Positions 22,841 to 34,571 of a DNA stretch of 64,000 nucleotides are shown here, one piece after another. Numbering within the stretch: position 1 is the stretch's first letter; each line of letters starts with the position of its first letter. The position numbers were made by a program, and so were the translations under genes. Source of the stretch: Pseudofabraea citricarpa (taxonomy: Eukaryota > Ascomycota > Leotiomycetes > Helotiales > Dermateaceae); the NCBI GenBank assembly GCA_029641185.1, contig JAPWGK010000015.1, positions 434,001 through 498,000 on the forward strand, read 5' to 3'. The notes under the pieces were generated by a model. It saw only the letters and a program-made list of their open reading frames with translations, was not told the origin of the DNA and made no database searches.

Positions 22841-24904
22841 GGAGGACCGATGACTTTGATTAGGTTGCTGTATGCAGATTTGGAGATAAGTAGGTAGTGA
22901 AGAGGGGGAGGGTGAGGGGAGCCCACGGTCCTTTTGTATGGCACAGGTTGGAGAGGAGTGCACCACCCACACAAAGTACACAAATACGAGCGATGATGTA
23001 CACCTGGGATGGCGCAAGGACCCTGGACCAAAAAGTTAGAGGTGGCCAGCAGCAGCCAACCAGAAGTGCACACAGCTCGAGGTCCCTGCATAATCGCAGG
23101 GACGGGAGTCACGGGAGTCACGGGAGTCACGGGAGAGACCCTGAAGAAGTAAATACAGTTCCGCTTACACTTTCCTTTGCCCCCTGCCATCTGCCACGCA
23201 CCTTTTGGCTGATCCTTTCCATCGCAGACACACTTGGGATGATGCTTCCAGAGTCCAGACCCAACCCAACGCCGAAATCCTCTCGATCAAGATGCTTCCT
23301 GCCATCCTGGCCCTTCCTCCGCATATCGAAGCTACTCCTGGTCCTTAGCTATTGGCCCCAACAGAGACATATGATGTCTTCCCTACTATACACAAACCAC
23401 CACCACCACCACCTTCATCCTCCCACGTCGCCCGCCATATACATAACATCATATCGCCCTTGATATCTGTTAAGGAGCTATGATTATGTCATACCTGTCT
23501 CGTGCAACGGTCAAGTTCATCGTGAGAGTGAGAGACACAGGTAAGGGTTCTTTCTATTTTTAATGCTGCCAGCTCTCCTCAGCCCAACTGTCCTCGTAGG
23601 ATCTCGACAGGTTACAGCTTTCTCTGGTCCGTGTCTCATCGACGGAGCCCCAAAATTGCGCGGCCTGTGGGCGCGCGACCGAGGTTCAGAATAATATCTT
23701 CATAATTGCACAACTCACTGCCCGTGTCGCCGTGTTTACTTCGGCAACGTCATTATTATTGAGGCTTGGGCCACCGCCTGCGCACCCTCGGAGCACAACC
23801 CGCACTGAGCAGCACGGTATTTCCGGATCTGCACCCTAAGGCTGAGGATTTTGACAGCACGGTGCCGAATAAAATTATGAAGGAGCTGTCGATTGTTTGG
23901 ATGCCTTCCTACGAGAGCGCGAGGTCCGACCGGGAGATTGGATATCATCGACGCTTCTGACTCTTGGGCTAGTTGTCCCTCTTCGATGTCACCTCATCTC
24001 ACCTTCATCCGACCATACATGCCGAACTTCCATGATAAACTTCAGGAGCAGAAAGAAGAAAATAACATGCAGTATACGCTTACCGTCACATGCTTAATTC
24101 ACAAGGAATGCTTTCTTATCTGCCCTTTTTGCCTTTCCTCGTCTTGTCCGGCATGGCAAACACGGCAACCTCAACCGCAACACTACTGTACGACAGAATT
24201 CAAGCGCCTGCGATGCCGTTCCGTCTCCTTACCTTTTCTTCCGGTATCAAATTTAGCTTTGTTGTTGTTGTTGACCAAGCTGCAGGGCGAAGGACCCAAG
24301 ACGAGCCCAGAAATCTTAATCCAACCACCTTCACCACTGCCACCATCCAAGCAAACGAGATACGGCAGAAGAAAGTCCAAGAGAACTTGATACGACTCAC
24401 TCGACCGCCTACCTCTAAAAGGCTTTCCCACGCTTTTACCAAGATCAACAAGCCAAGAGGACAAGCGCGAGAGCTCAAGGTTGACTTTTCGCTACAGTAT
24501 TACGAGTCAATTCGAGCACCTGCGCGAAGAAATATAAGAAGTGCACAGCCCTCCATTTCCTTACTGCACACATGATGAAAGTCTCACATCTGTAAAGTCA
24601 TGCTTCAATCTGTTTGCGTTCATTCGTTTCGTTATCTGCCTCTGCTTCATTTCTCCACGTTTCATTTTTGACTTTTACATGTCGTCATTTCATTTATTTT
24701 CTTCTTCCTGTGTGCCGTGGGCAAATGCCATATGGCTCAGTTTTGCCACGCGCCCATGAGTCACAAAATCCTAGTGGATTTGAAGGGGAACTTTTGGTTG
24801 TATTGAAGGACTTGACTATTTACAACACCAATTCACAAAAGGAACGACTACTGCAAACTTGATCGGCTGCCTACATGTTGGCGACAAAAGTTGATGATAG
24901 TCAT
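22841..24904. other. Promoter side of the 168-aa gene and 3' flank of the dioxygenase
   Basis: About 2 kb. It contains a 9-bp minisatellite at 23103..23135 and a short CAC triplet run near 23400. Overlapping plus-strand frames of 161-188 codons (22897, 23893, 24090) have no domains and contradict one another. No gene is supported. Confidence 0.5.
23103..23135. repeat. 9-bp minisatellite (CGGGAGTCA, 3.7 copies)
   Basis: Perfect tandem CGGGAGTCA units about 265 bp upstream of the 168-aa gene. The copy number matches that of the unrelated 9-mer at 12681. Confidence 0.9.
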
Positions 24905-26119
24905 CTACTTGGTAGGAGGAGGTCCGCCTGGTCCACCTGGTCCACCACCAGTGTTTCCAGTTGCTGTGCCACCGTTCTCTCCGTAGATAGCGGCAGCGTT
25001 GATCTCGTTACTGGCGGCAACATCAATACCAAATGCGATCCATGCAAAGATACCATCTTCAACATTGTCAGAAAGAAGAGAGTATTCGACAACAGGGTCT
25101 CCAACAGCTGCCTCTTGTTTGAAGATACCGTCATTAGCATTTGTCGTGAGTGTCTGAGTGTTGCTCGTATAAACTCCGGTAACCTCGACTTGAGTTGTTA
25201 GGTCTTGGTCAAAGAAGATTTGGCCAATGTGCGAGACTGTTGTGCCAGCGAATGTTGCATTCGGGAGGAGACTATTACTTTGTCAGTAACAGAGAAGTTT
25301 GGAATATTATTGATTATACTCACGTTCCGTTGTTGTGTGTCGCAACATGGATATAGTTGGTACGTCCAGTGTAGTGTCCTGGGTAGTTGGTGGTAAAGAT
25401 GGCCACTCCATCTTCACTGGTTGGCTGCAAACCTCGGTGATGGGTTTGGTTGAGGTTTGCAGTATCTGCACTGTTACCATTGCCTCCTGCTGCGATACCA
25501 CTATACACTCCAGTAGAGTTGCAGTGCCAGAAGTCGACATAGATATCTGGGACAGGCTCGCAAGTTGCGGTGTCGATGACTTGGATATCGATGATAAGCT
25601 CAACTCCAGATTGGGTCTCACGCAAATCCTCACGGACCAACTCCCCAGAGACATAGTATGGTCCCTCGGTAGTCTCGGGCACAAGAACACACGAGTTGTT
25701 GCTTGCAAAGAGAGTGGCAGTATCCGTATCGGGAGTGTAGGTGACTGGGGAGAGATGAGTGGTATTCAGGACGGTACCATAGTCACGTGCTTCGAGGTAG
25801 TCCAAACCGCGGGCCTTGATGAACGATTCTCCTACTGCTTGTTAGATCTTCATGCTAGGCTGAAGGTTTTGGAAAATTAAATACCTGTGGTCAATCCTCG
25901 CTTCTCTCTCTCACGCCTCAAAATACCAGATCGTCTATCAACGGTACGCTGCTGGTGCCCGCGTGCCTTGAGCTTAGCTGCACAGTGGCTGATATCTCGG
26001 CGAGGGTTGGTGGCAAGATGCTCAGCACGCTCGGCGATCTCTTGATTGATATCATGGCCGGGATGGGCTTGAACCACTGAAGTGATCAGGGCAGCAGAAA
26101 GAATGTTTGAAAGACGCAT
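24905..26119 (-). CDS. Secreted intradiol ring-cleavage dioxygenase-like protein
   Basis: Exons are 26119..25885, 25834..25324 and 25271..24905, giving 370 residues. A signal peptide (1-18, ends VVQA) is followed by a basic propeptide-like stretch (HPGHDINQEI to REKRG). The catalytic fold follows: ETTEGPYYVSGELVREDL (about 132-149), VPDIYVDFWHCNSTGVYSG, RGLQPTSEDGVAIF and YPGHYTGRTNYIHVATH (about 229-245). The C-terminal tail ends in a short Gly/Pro run. Family members use Fe(III) held by two Tyr and two His to open catechol rings. Here the Tyr positions (138/139 and 233) and His241 are present, but the first His of the usual HxH is Tyr239. The 50-bp intron ends CAGTAG, so two acceptors 3 bp apart are possible. 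Activity on lignin-derived catechols is plausible for the family but uncertain here. Confidence 0.9.
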
Positions 26120-28269
26120 TTTGGCAAGGTGGAAGTGTAAAGAGGGTCGAAACAATGAGTCCAGTGAAGGATTGAAAAGATTGTTGTCCTTGAAGTTCCA
26201 AGGGAGTAGGGTGAGGAGAGAAGATACCAATACCGGACCATCTACCTGTACTTATACTTGGAGAGGCAACTTTGCAGTATACAGACATGGTGAAGTGCCG
26301 AGTGGACTGAGCAGTGGACTGAGAAGAAGCATCCAGGAACTGGCCCCTGAGCCAAGGCATTTGCAATATCATTCAAACAGGGCATACTACCATGGAAAGC
26401 AGAGATGAACATTTCTTCCACCTGCAAACAGCATCTAGCCGTCGATGGCATTGCTTTTTCCATCAACACACAGTTGAGACGCGCGTCGAATGGCTCTTGG
26501 CAACCGTCGAAGAACTTATATCGCCATCCATTGATGGAAGGTCGCAATGGAGGCAAGGTGCAAGTGGACTAAGGCAAGCGGAGCTGGCGTCGACCCAACC
26601 AATGAAGTACAATACATTAACAAGAAAACTGCAAGTGATCCGGTTGAATATGGGGACTCTTCCCCACGATTTGCAGATGCCGGCATCGAGTCAGTTGCTG
26701 CTGGACCCGCCGCCAGCTAGTTGGACTGTAGCCACTCGTGCCCGTGGTTGAAGCTGGCATGTTATGCCGGCTTGGCAGTTTGAAACGGGCCCGACCGCAA
26801 CCAATGACGACAGGCCAATTTCAAAGAACCACCAATAGACCCCTGGCATGGCAGAGGCCAAATCTCCATGACTTACGACGACTCTCGATATGCTCGTTAC
26901 ATCGTGGTGGGGATGTTGCTGCTCTGTCGTCCTAAATCGTCGAGCGAGCGCACGTATCGAGAGCGTGGATGGTGGAGCCGAGCGCTAACGCCGCCAGCGG
27001 CAAAAGAGCGCACGGCAGCGCCTCCCTCTGCCCCTCCCCCGAAATAAGGTACGGAGGATATTACGATGGAGGATTTATGCTTATGTTCGGTAGATAAGGT
27101 GTGGATGTGTGTGGAGGCAGATGGAGATGGAGACCTCCGGAGCAGTCGTGCGGAAGGAGAAGGTGCGTGATTGCGCCATTGCAGGATGGGGAAGATTCAT
27201 CAGGAATTGGAAGGTTGGAAAAGTTGGGAACATGTGGAAAAGTGGAAGGGTGGACGGGAACAGTGAGTGAGTGGAACTCTTGCAGAGGATAGTAGTACAG
27301 AAAAGTTGGTCTAGAATTCTGGTACGGCACAGTACGGTCAGTTAACCAGCTGGGTAGGTATGCAGACAGATAAACACAGATATCTCCTCACTGTCTGCTC
27401 ACTTGCCACTCTGGTACCGTGCCCCATTTTTCTCCTCCTTTCTTCTTTTTGTGTTTCTTTGCATCCAAGGGGAGTCTAGAGCGACCTGGGACCATTGTTA
27501 TAACTGTTCAGTGATATATGCTGTCGATCTAAACTACAGTCGTTTGCCGATGCGAAGAGACAGAATTTAGGAGGATATCTCTCTATTACAGTAGAGATTT
27601 CATTTTATTTTTGCTTTGGAGCAAGCGAGGAAGACGTAATAGCAGTATCAGAGAGAAAGAAGGAAGACTCGTTCTACAACTCATTAGCCATGGCCATGCC
27701 TCCTCCTGTTTTGTCTCGAGTAGATTGGTCTGTTTGCGTACTACTGTATAGCTAGGTACTATCTCCGTCGGTTCGGGAGGCTGAAGCAAGCAACCAAGCT
27801 GGCAAGCTGGTAAGCTCAAGAAACGTCTTGGTATACTGCGCTTGGCCTCGTGCAGCCTTGGCTATTCGTCAGCCTCTCCTTTCCCGTCTGTTGGGTCTTG
27901 ACTTTTTGGGGAAGGAGGAGAGGGAGGTGGTGTTTCGTTTCTAAACCAAGGATAGAATAGGGCACGATAGGAGAGACTCTTACTTCATTCAAGACTAGAT
28001 TGAAGGGGAAAGGGCCGGAGGGGAGGAGAAAGCTTAGCTTTTCTTGCGCCGCGTCACTTACTAGACGTCATTTTCTCTCGTCTTGAGAAATTGGAAATGG
28101 GAAATTGGGAAGGGTGGAACTGGAGGTTGTACTGTATGCTTTGCTTGGGTACTCCTTTGCGCTATCTTGTTTTATTTATCTTCATCTTCGTTCCATCATT
28201 AGCGTCATTATTACACCCAGAGTCCTAAATCAGAAAACGCCGTCGTAGCCATTTTTAATTCCTCGTTGG
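26120..28269. other. Promoter side of the dioxygenase and 3' flank of the glycine-zipper gene
   Basis: About 2.1 kb with no supported gene. Small frames (for example 119 codons at 26392, 89 codons at 27330 minus) lack motifs. Confidence 0.5.
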
Positions 28270-29505
28270 TCAGTCATAACCGTCGTCCCAGCTTTCGTAA
28301 CCTCTACCATGCCTCTCGCCGAGATAGTGGTCGCTATTTCTCCTGCTTCTTACATTTCGATCTCGTTGGTAGCGTCCTCTGGCACTACTCCGATCATCTC
28401 CTCCTCCCCCTCCTCGAGCCCCATCCCCAAACTTCTCGTCCCATTTCTGATCCGACTCTTTAGTCTTCCTCTTGTTGTCCTCCCATCGGTCGACCAGCAC
28501 ATTGGCGGCGAGGCCTGCAGCCGCAGCTCCCAGCGCCGTCACTAAAGCGTTACCACCGTTCCTGCGCCGTGATGAGTCCATCTTATCAGCGCCCACGACG
28601 ACCTGGGCTTTCTGGGTCGCCCAGCCACCGACAACGGCTCCGATTACACCTGCGCCCAAGCCGGCATCCGTTGCCGTGAAGCGCTTTGCGAGATCGTTAG
28701 CATTTCCCGAGCTGCCTTTTCGACTTCCTTCTTTTTCCTCGCTGCTGAGACGCTTCTGGTGCTGCTTCAGGCGCCGCTCTGTCAAGGCCAGACTACTTCG
28801 TGGGATGGTATGTGATACCGAGTTACTCCTGCGCGAGACGGGTTTTGGTCGGGCCCGGGGTGCTGCATCCGAGTAGTAATCATCGTCATACCGGTCATAC
28901 TCTCGCCCTCTATCTCTCCTGCCTCGGGAGCTAACCGGCGGTGGGTAATAGTAGCTGTCCATGGGTGGCGGTGAGTGATACCGTCGTTCCTGGTACGGGT
29001 TCTCTAAAGGCGGTTGGTACAGCGGCCTGGTGTGTGGAGCAGCTGTCGGTATCTGCTGCTGGCTGTCGTAGGGAAGGTCTCTTTCTCTGTCTCTGTTGTC
29101 TCTGTCGTGGGTATATGTATGAGGGTCATCGCCAGTGGCTCTGTACCCGTCATGCCCGTGCCTGTCACCCCGACGCCCACCGAGTTCTGTGTCAGAAGAC
29201 ACAGACGACGTCGCGGAACCTGGACCGCCCCTGCTCCTTCGCCGCTCTCCTCGTCGAAGTCTTCGAGGATCTAGCTTCTTCACGTTGCGGGGATGGTAGG
29301 TGTTGCGATGTAGAGCAGCATCTGGGATATGGTGGAATTGCTTGTCGACTAGCTTGTCGACGCCTTCTATCCCAAGTTCAATGAAGTCTTCCATAACCTC
29401 CACGCGTACGGCGACTTGCTTAGCGATGCGGTGAATAGCCTTTGTTCCCGTCCTCTTGTCCTCTGCAACTTTCTGCTTGGTGGGGTTTGGGAAGCTGCTA
29501 GGCAA
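28270..29505 (-). CDS. Charged, disordered protein with glycine-zipper hydrophobic segments; start unresolved
   Basis: The open frame codes for about 411 residues ending HGRGYESWDDGYD. There is no ATG at its 5' limit: the codon at 29505 is TTG. A CTAAC branch-like site and a TAG acceptor (at about 29500) sit there, which suggests an upstream exon. Visible parts: a conserved-looking N-terminal helix region (TGTKAIHRIAKQVAVRVEV then MEDFIELGIEGVDKLV), a long Arg/Ser/Tyr-rich disordered middle (RRGERRRSRGG, DRDNRDRERD), and two Gly/Ala-rich segments LGAGVIGAVVGGWATQKA and ALGAAAAGLAANVLVDRWE resembling glycine zippers of small membrane-associated proteins. The tail is Gly/Arg/Asp rich. If no upstream exon exists, the first ATG is in EVMEDF, near 29394. 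Function unknown; membrane association is inferred. Confidence 0.7.
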   Translation of the reverse strand: MPSSFPNPTKQKVAEDKRTGTKAIHRIAKQVAVRVEVMEDFIELGIEGVDKLVDKQFHHIPDAALHRNTYHPRNVKKLDPRRLRRGERRRSRGGPGSATSSVSSDTELGGRRGDRHGHDGYRATGDDPHTYTHDRDNRDRERDLPYDSQQQIPTAAPHTRPLYQPPLENPYQERRYHSPPPMDSYYYPPPVSSRGRRDRGREYDRYDDDYYSDAAPRARPKPVSRRSNSVSHTIPRSSLALTERRLKQHQKRLSSEEKEGSRKGSSGNANDLAKRFTATDAGLGAGVIGAVVGGWATQKAQVVVGADKMDSSRRRNGGNALVTALGAAAAGLAANVLVDRWEDNKRKTKESDQKWDEKFGDGARGGGGGDDRSSARGRYQRDRNVRSRRNSDHYLGERHGRGYESWDDGYD

Positions 29506-31371
29506 AGTTAGAAAGGGAGAGCGAAGAGAAGACTAGGAGTCCTGGCTTGGGAAGAGGTGAAGAGGTATGTATGCATTAAGAAGCTCTGGTCGCCCAAGGA
29601 TATTCATGGCTGAGGACTTGCCAAGCGACGATGCGTTTGCTTTTCCTGGGCTGAAGTCATTGTGCATTGGCAATCGCGGCAGCCCACTTAATACCGGGCC
29701 GCACGTGATGCCCGTCGCTTCTTTTGGGGCATTGGCCCTCTTTTCTCTCTTCTCCGTCAAGCATCATTTGTGCATTTCCACTGTGCTGTGCGAGGCAGTT
29801 GGACCACTTTCTACACCGTGCGACAATCCCCCGCGAATCTGGGCCACTTCCACATCGCGCCGAGAGATAACATGCCCGCCAATGGCTACAGGTCGTTGCC
29901 TGACGGTGCGTTCCTCACATGGCCATCTCTCAGAGCATCGCATCGTTGACAGACCGACGATCACGGATGCTTCAAAAGTACCGTAGCTCGGCACTTATCG
30001 ACATGATTTTCAGGGTCCAGAAGAAACGTCTCCTCCTCGCTTGACTTTATCCAAACCCTGGCCTGGCCCGTCCCTCCCAAGGAACCTTGGCGGTGGTATT
30101 GCTACATTAGCCGTTCTGCAAGCGTTTCCATGAACGCTTCTGCGTGCAGCAACTCGGAAATAGGCTAGGAATGCAATCCTCGCTCATGGTACAACTCTGC
30201 AATTTCTACTGTATCAGGATGCGTATTTGGCACAAGACCTCTTCGGAGTGCCAGCCGTGGTAGAGTAGCAAGAAATCGTTGAGTTTCTGCAATCAGTAAG
30301 AGGCTAAACATCTTCCTATCGACACGTTTCATTCAGGCAGAATCAATTCGGTTGGCGTGCTAGTGTACGACTATAGAGAAGATTTGATTTTAATTTTCTT
30401 TTGCTGTTTGTTTTCTGTCTGTTTTTACGTAAGGCTTTATAAACTCGGTGTTCTAGTAGGAGCATGTAGATGTATAACGAGCAGTGCCTTTCATGCTTTG
30501 CTATATAACATGGCAGTGGCTTAGCTAAGGCTAGGCTGGAGAATTCGTGAAAAATTAAAGTCAATTCAGCAATACCAATTTGAGTTGCGATATGGCTACC
30601 CGCCATCGCAGGAGTTCGAGGTAGTTAAGCTGCGTTTGGAAGTTCCGAGCCTGTTTTACTCCAGTTTTGGGGAGACTCGAAAGCTGTAAGGAAATGCATC
30701 TCTTCAGGCTCATATTAACCTATGGCAAGCGTTTGCTGTTTTCGTACCAAGACAATCGCCAGATATGCCACGTTCATTATGTTGGTGTTGCGAGTCTCTT
30801 ATTGCCGAAATTTTATCCTAATTTCTACAAGGCCGAGCGAAAAGAAATCAAAGAATTCTATCGGATGTTATGAATGTTTTGTGGTTATATTCAAGACCAG
30901 ACCTGTGACTTTGCTCCAGCTGTACCTGGGATTCGTTTTTATTTTTCTCGTTTCAATTATGGCTGGCGATCTTCACCTGTGGCATTATTTTCGTTCAAAC
31001 ATCTACCATATTACCAGCAATTTACTTCAAAAAGCATAAATAATTTTTGCTTCTCAAATCGTCTCACTGCTATCGTGGAGTTGAACACTTTTGCTATTAG
31101 AGGTGACAATTTCTATTCATAGACGAGGCTGGGCAATGCCACAGGGTGCTACTCGCGTGTTGGTTGACATGCCTGTTTGGTTGTATGAGGTGCAGATTTC
31201 TGAGGCTGAGCACTTGATAAGCTGGCTACACCACTGATCTGCGTCTCACGCCACACCACTACAAATACATACAGCCTTGCTAACAACGTCAACATATAAC
31301 CTAACCCCCTTAAATTCAGTTCCGACCTTGTTTCTCAGGATACAAGATACATTTATTCATATTTTCCCAGG
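29506..31371. other. Divergent promoter region between the glycine-zipper and STAND-like genes
   Basis: This contains a frame in the same phase as the downstream minus gene (ATG at 29667, stop TAG at 29535..29533), possibly part of its 5' exon. The right half (30.3-31.3 kb) is AT-rich with only chance frames. Confidence 0.5.
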
Positions 31372-33441
31372 ATGGCGGAGATAGTCGGCATTGTAGGCAG
31401 TGGTGTCGGCATTGCATCATTTGTCGTGCAGGTTGCAGACAGTGTCATAAAGTTAAAGCGCTTCGTGGATTTGATGAAAGATGCTCCCGAGGAGCTAAGA
31501 TATCTTATACGAAGTATTGAAAAGCTCAACGGGCTTCTGGATTGTATCGATGCTTTACAACAACAAAATCAGCTCGCTGATGCTGACAGCTCTATCATCG
31601 CAAGTGCACTCGAATCTTGTCGCAAAGCTGCACAAAGTTTATCGAACATCGCTGTAGAACTTGAACAAAGGGTCATCGAGAGTGATAGAATGGGGAGAAT
31701 TAAATTCGCACTCAAGAAGAAGAATTTGGATGGTCTCTCAAAACGGGTTGAAGAGGAAAAGATGATAGTCGTTCTGTCACAGGAATTACTTCAAGGGCAA
31801 GTTCGTCCTAATATCAAGCCTTTGGTTCGTTTACTGATAACCCTGAAGGCTTTTTATGCAAAGATTTTATCACGCGCAACTTGTTCAGCAACGAGTTTCT
31901 CACCAAATGGCTCGAGACATCATGGATATAAAGGCAAGTGTCACGCACACTACCTCAGCTTACCAAAACCCAACGGATACAAAACCTCAAGATCAGAGCG
32001 TGAATACCACGGTGGCTATTCAGACAAAAAGTGGTCAAACTATACCGCACATCGGAGCGTGGCCACAAAAGTCTGTCTTGAATACTATTTTCGGTGCGAT
32101 TAATTTTCGACGAGTGAACGGTCAGAAGGCAAGCTCAACTAAAATATCACGAGACTATATACAAGCTCGAATTTGGACCCCGGCTTGGTGGGCAAGAACA
32201 GTATTTGAGGCTCAAGCTTTCAGGGCATCATATGGATGGGATTTCTCCATTCGATCATATAATATCATTCCTAAATATTCTCTAGTATTTAAGTATGCAA
32301 GAGACAACAACTTGGAAGGCCTGAGGTACTTGTTTGAGACAAGACAGGCAACTCCTTTTGATAGGGATACAGTTGGGCGAACAGCTCTACATGTGAGTAT
32401 CGCTAGATATACCTTGGTACTTGAACGTTGCACTAACCAATGTGTAAAGTTTGCTGCCTACCAATCCAATCCTTCTATGTGCCAATTTTTACTAGAACAA
32501 GGCGCTGATCCGTGCGCTAGAACTTTTTTTCAAGGCCTGTAAATATTTCCGATGCCCTTGACATCAAATACATAATAATGATCTCTTTTAGTACTCCAAC
32601 ATCGTGGATGGGGCTTGGCGTTTCAGAGTTGAAGTCACTTTCCATCCTGTCATCAACAGTAGAAGCGTATAATGGCCTCGACTTGGAAGAGGTGGAGAAG
32701 ATTTATCCATTCGATACAGAAAATGACCTTGAAGTTACAGCCAAGATACTAAAAGCAGTGTATCCGCCTTATTACGAAACTCCTTTAGAATCACGGATCC
32801 ATCTCCTGTTCCGGATATCTAGGTGGGGGATATTATATCCCGATTCTATTCGGCTCATTCTACAAGATGGCTCGATTGATAAGGAGTGTTTCGAAGGCCA
32901 AAATGGCGGGAAAATACTACATTGTATCCTCACAGATCATACCTTCGCCACAGTGAGAGCGGACTGGGACGCATGGGTTTCGCTTTACACAGAAATTATG
33001 AAATCACGGCCAAACCTTCACGATATAAACGAAGACTGCACTCCGTTCCTCCGGCTGCTGCAGGAAAGGTACTTGAATACTACTGAAAAAATCAAAATCA
33101 GTATGATGAGGGATTATTTGAGTTTGCTCCAAGCTGCTGGCGTCGACCTCGTTCAGTACGGGAGAATCGAGAAGTCGATGTACGGCCGCAGGCCGGCGAG
33201 GAAAGAATTCGAGTACTGGAGCGGAAAGGGGGGTCGGTTCATCAAGGCGAAGCTAATCTCTTTCAGCTACGGGCCGGAGGTGGCTGACTGGCATCTTTGG
33301 TATTCCAATCCTCGCGACGAATACGCCGGCGTGTTCTGGCATATGGTTGAGAATCCATGGGAGCAGATCCCTGGGGGCTGGGTCGATGACGATTACTCTT
33401 CTGATGAGTCCCCATACGAGGATGATTCTGATGACGAGTAG
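31372..33441 (+). CDS. Helo-like N-terminal domain / ankyrin protein (STAND-associated)
   Basis: Four exons: 31372..31796, 31849..32392, 32450..32538 and 32592..33441, giving 635 residues. The N-terminus (MAEIVGIVGSGVGIASFVVQ) with the helical segment KDAPEELRYLIRSIEKLN matches the fungal N-terminal domain of STAND (NLR-like) proteins, related to HET-s/HeLo membrane-active bundles. It is followed by QELLQGLFMQRFYHAQLV and a linker. Ankyrin-type repeats (DNNLEGLRYLFETRQATPF, GRTALHFAAYQSNPSM, CQFLLEQGADP) lie at about residues 300-385. The C-terminal 250 residues are unrecognised and end in an acidic tail. No NACHT or NB-ARC domain is present, so it is not a full NLR. Intron 1 uses a GC donor (GCAAGT), required to keep the frame. 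Likely intracellular; a role in self/non-self or immune-type signalling is inferred from the N-terminal domain only. Confidence 0.8.
31797..31848 (+). other. GC-AG intron in the Helo-like/ankyrin gene
   Basis: The donor GCAAGT follows AAGG, there is a CTGAT branch-like site, and the acceptor is GAAG. Splicing joins LLQG to LFMQRFYH in frame. A GT donor 4 bp downstream does not restore the downstream frame with any nearby acceptor. Confidence 0.7.
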
Positions 33442-34571
33442 CAGGAGCCAACATATCTTGGGAGCCTGCCATTCCTCGCGAGTAAACCATCTCTTGAAGT
33501 CGTAGGCTCGCTGCTGAATCAGGCTTTCTGGATCACATACCTCGGGATCCGGTGAAGCATATTCTGAAGATTCTAAATATAGCAGTGATGCCTATATTGG
33601 GAGTGGACTCACTTCGCACGGCACTGGAAGATGAAGGTTAGGTTTTAATTACTTGAAAACTTGTCTAATATGGTGACTCTCCTACAGCTTATCTACCCTT
33701 GGGGAGAAGGGCAAAATGATTCGCTCGAGGTATAAAAAACACAACTTGTGAGGCTTTCTACTACCTTTTTAAAAGCAATTCTCCCATTCGATTTTAACGC
33801 TCAGGGTTAAATTACAACACTTGTACTGTCTCACCACTTGAGGCTGAGATCAACTCGAAGTCATTCTGTACTTGCCTCTTGCACGGATGAGCAGTACGTA
33901 TCAGGGATAACAACAAAGAACAAGATAGCATATTCAGAAACCATGATCTTGAAACAGAACAAGTATAACCCTTCTAAAGCAGGTAGCCCGTTCTCTCTCC
34001 CCTCTCAGCAGCAATAAGACAAGCAACGACGGATCTGTTTCCCACTCTACCCCAAGCTAAACACGAATCATTTAATGCACTCTAGAGGCTATTGGAGTCT
34101 ATCTATCTGCTCTTGTATTACAAGATGCCTACCTAGTAAGTGAAGTTGGGGTTGTTTGATCTTGTCTTTGGAAGTTTGATGCTAATATTATTTTCCAACT
34201 TTTGGGGTACCACTATTGCTACATGCTTCAAATCGATTAGTTGTTCTAAAACGCCAAATTCATTAAACCTCTACAGTTGATACACAGCACGCACGAAGAA
34301 CCACAAAAAGGTTATAAGTAAAATAAACGAGTTTGATTTTGTTACCCGTCTATGACTAGTCTAACCTGAGTCATATATCTATGCCGCTTGCAAAATAAAA
34401 GATAACCGCTTCAATGAGAACAAATACCCATCTGTCCGTACAAGGCACAAGATTCAGGTCGTGGTATCATCAAATGCGAAAAAATCCGTCCACCGGAATT
34501 TCTATCCAGCCAACCCCATCCGTTTTCAATCATCACATCATATCCATGAAATGCAATGCCGCTTTTTATAC
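33442..34571. other. Convergent intergenic region
   Basis: This is the 3' flank of the Helo-like/ankyrin gene (plus) and of the importin gene (minus). AT-rich, no supported gene. Confidence 0.55.

Noticed and set aside
22897..24575. Plus-strand frames of 161-188 codons between the 168-aa gene and the dioxygenase
   Set aside because: Overlapping, motif-free frames that include minisatellite and CAC-run translations.
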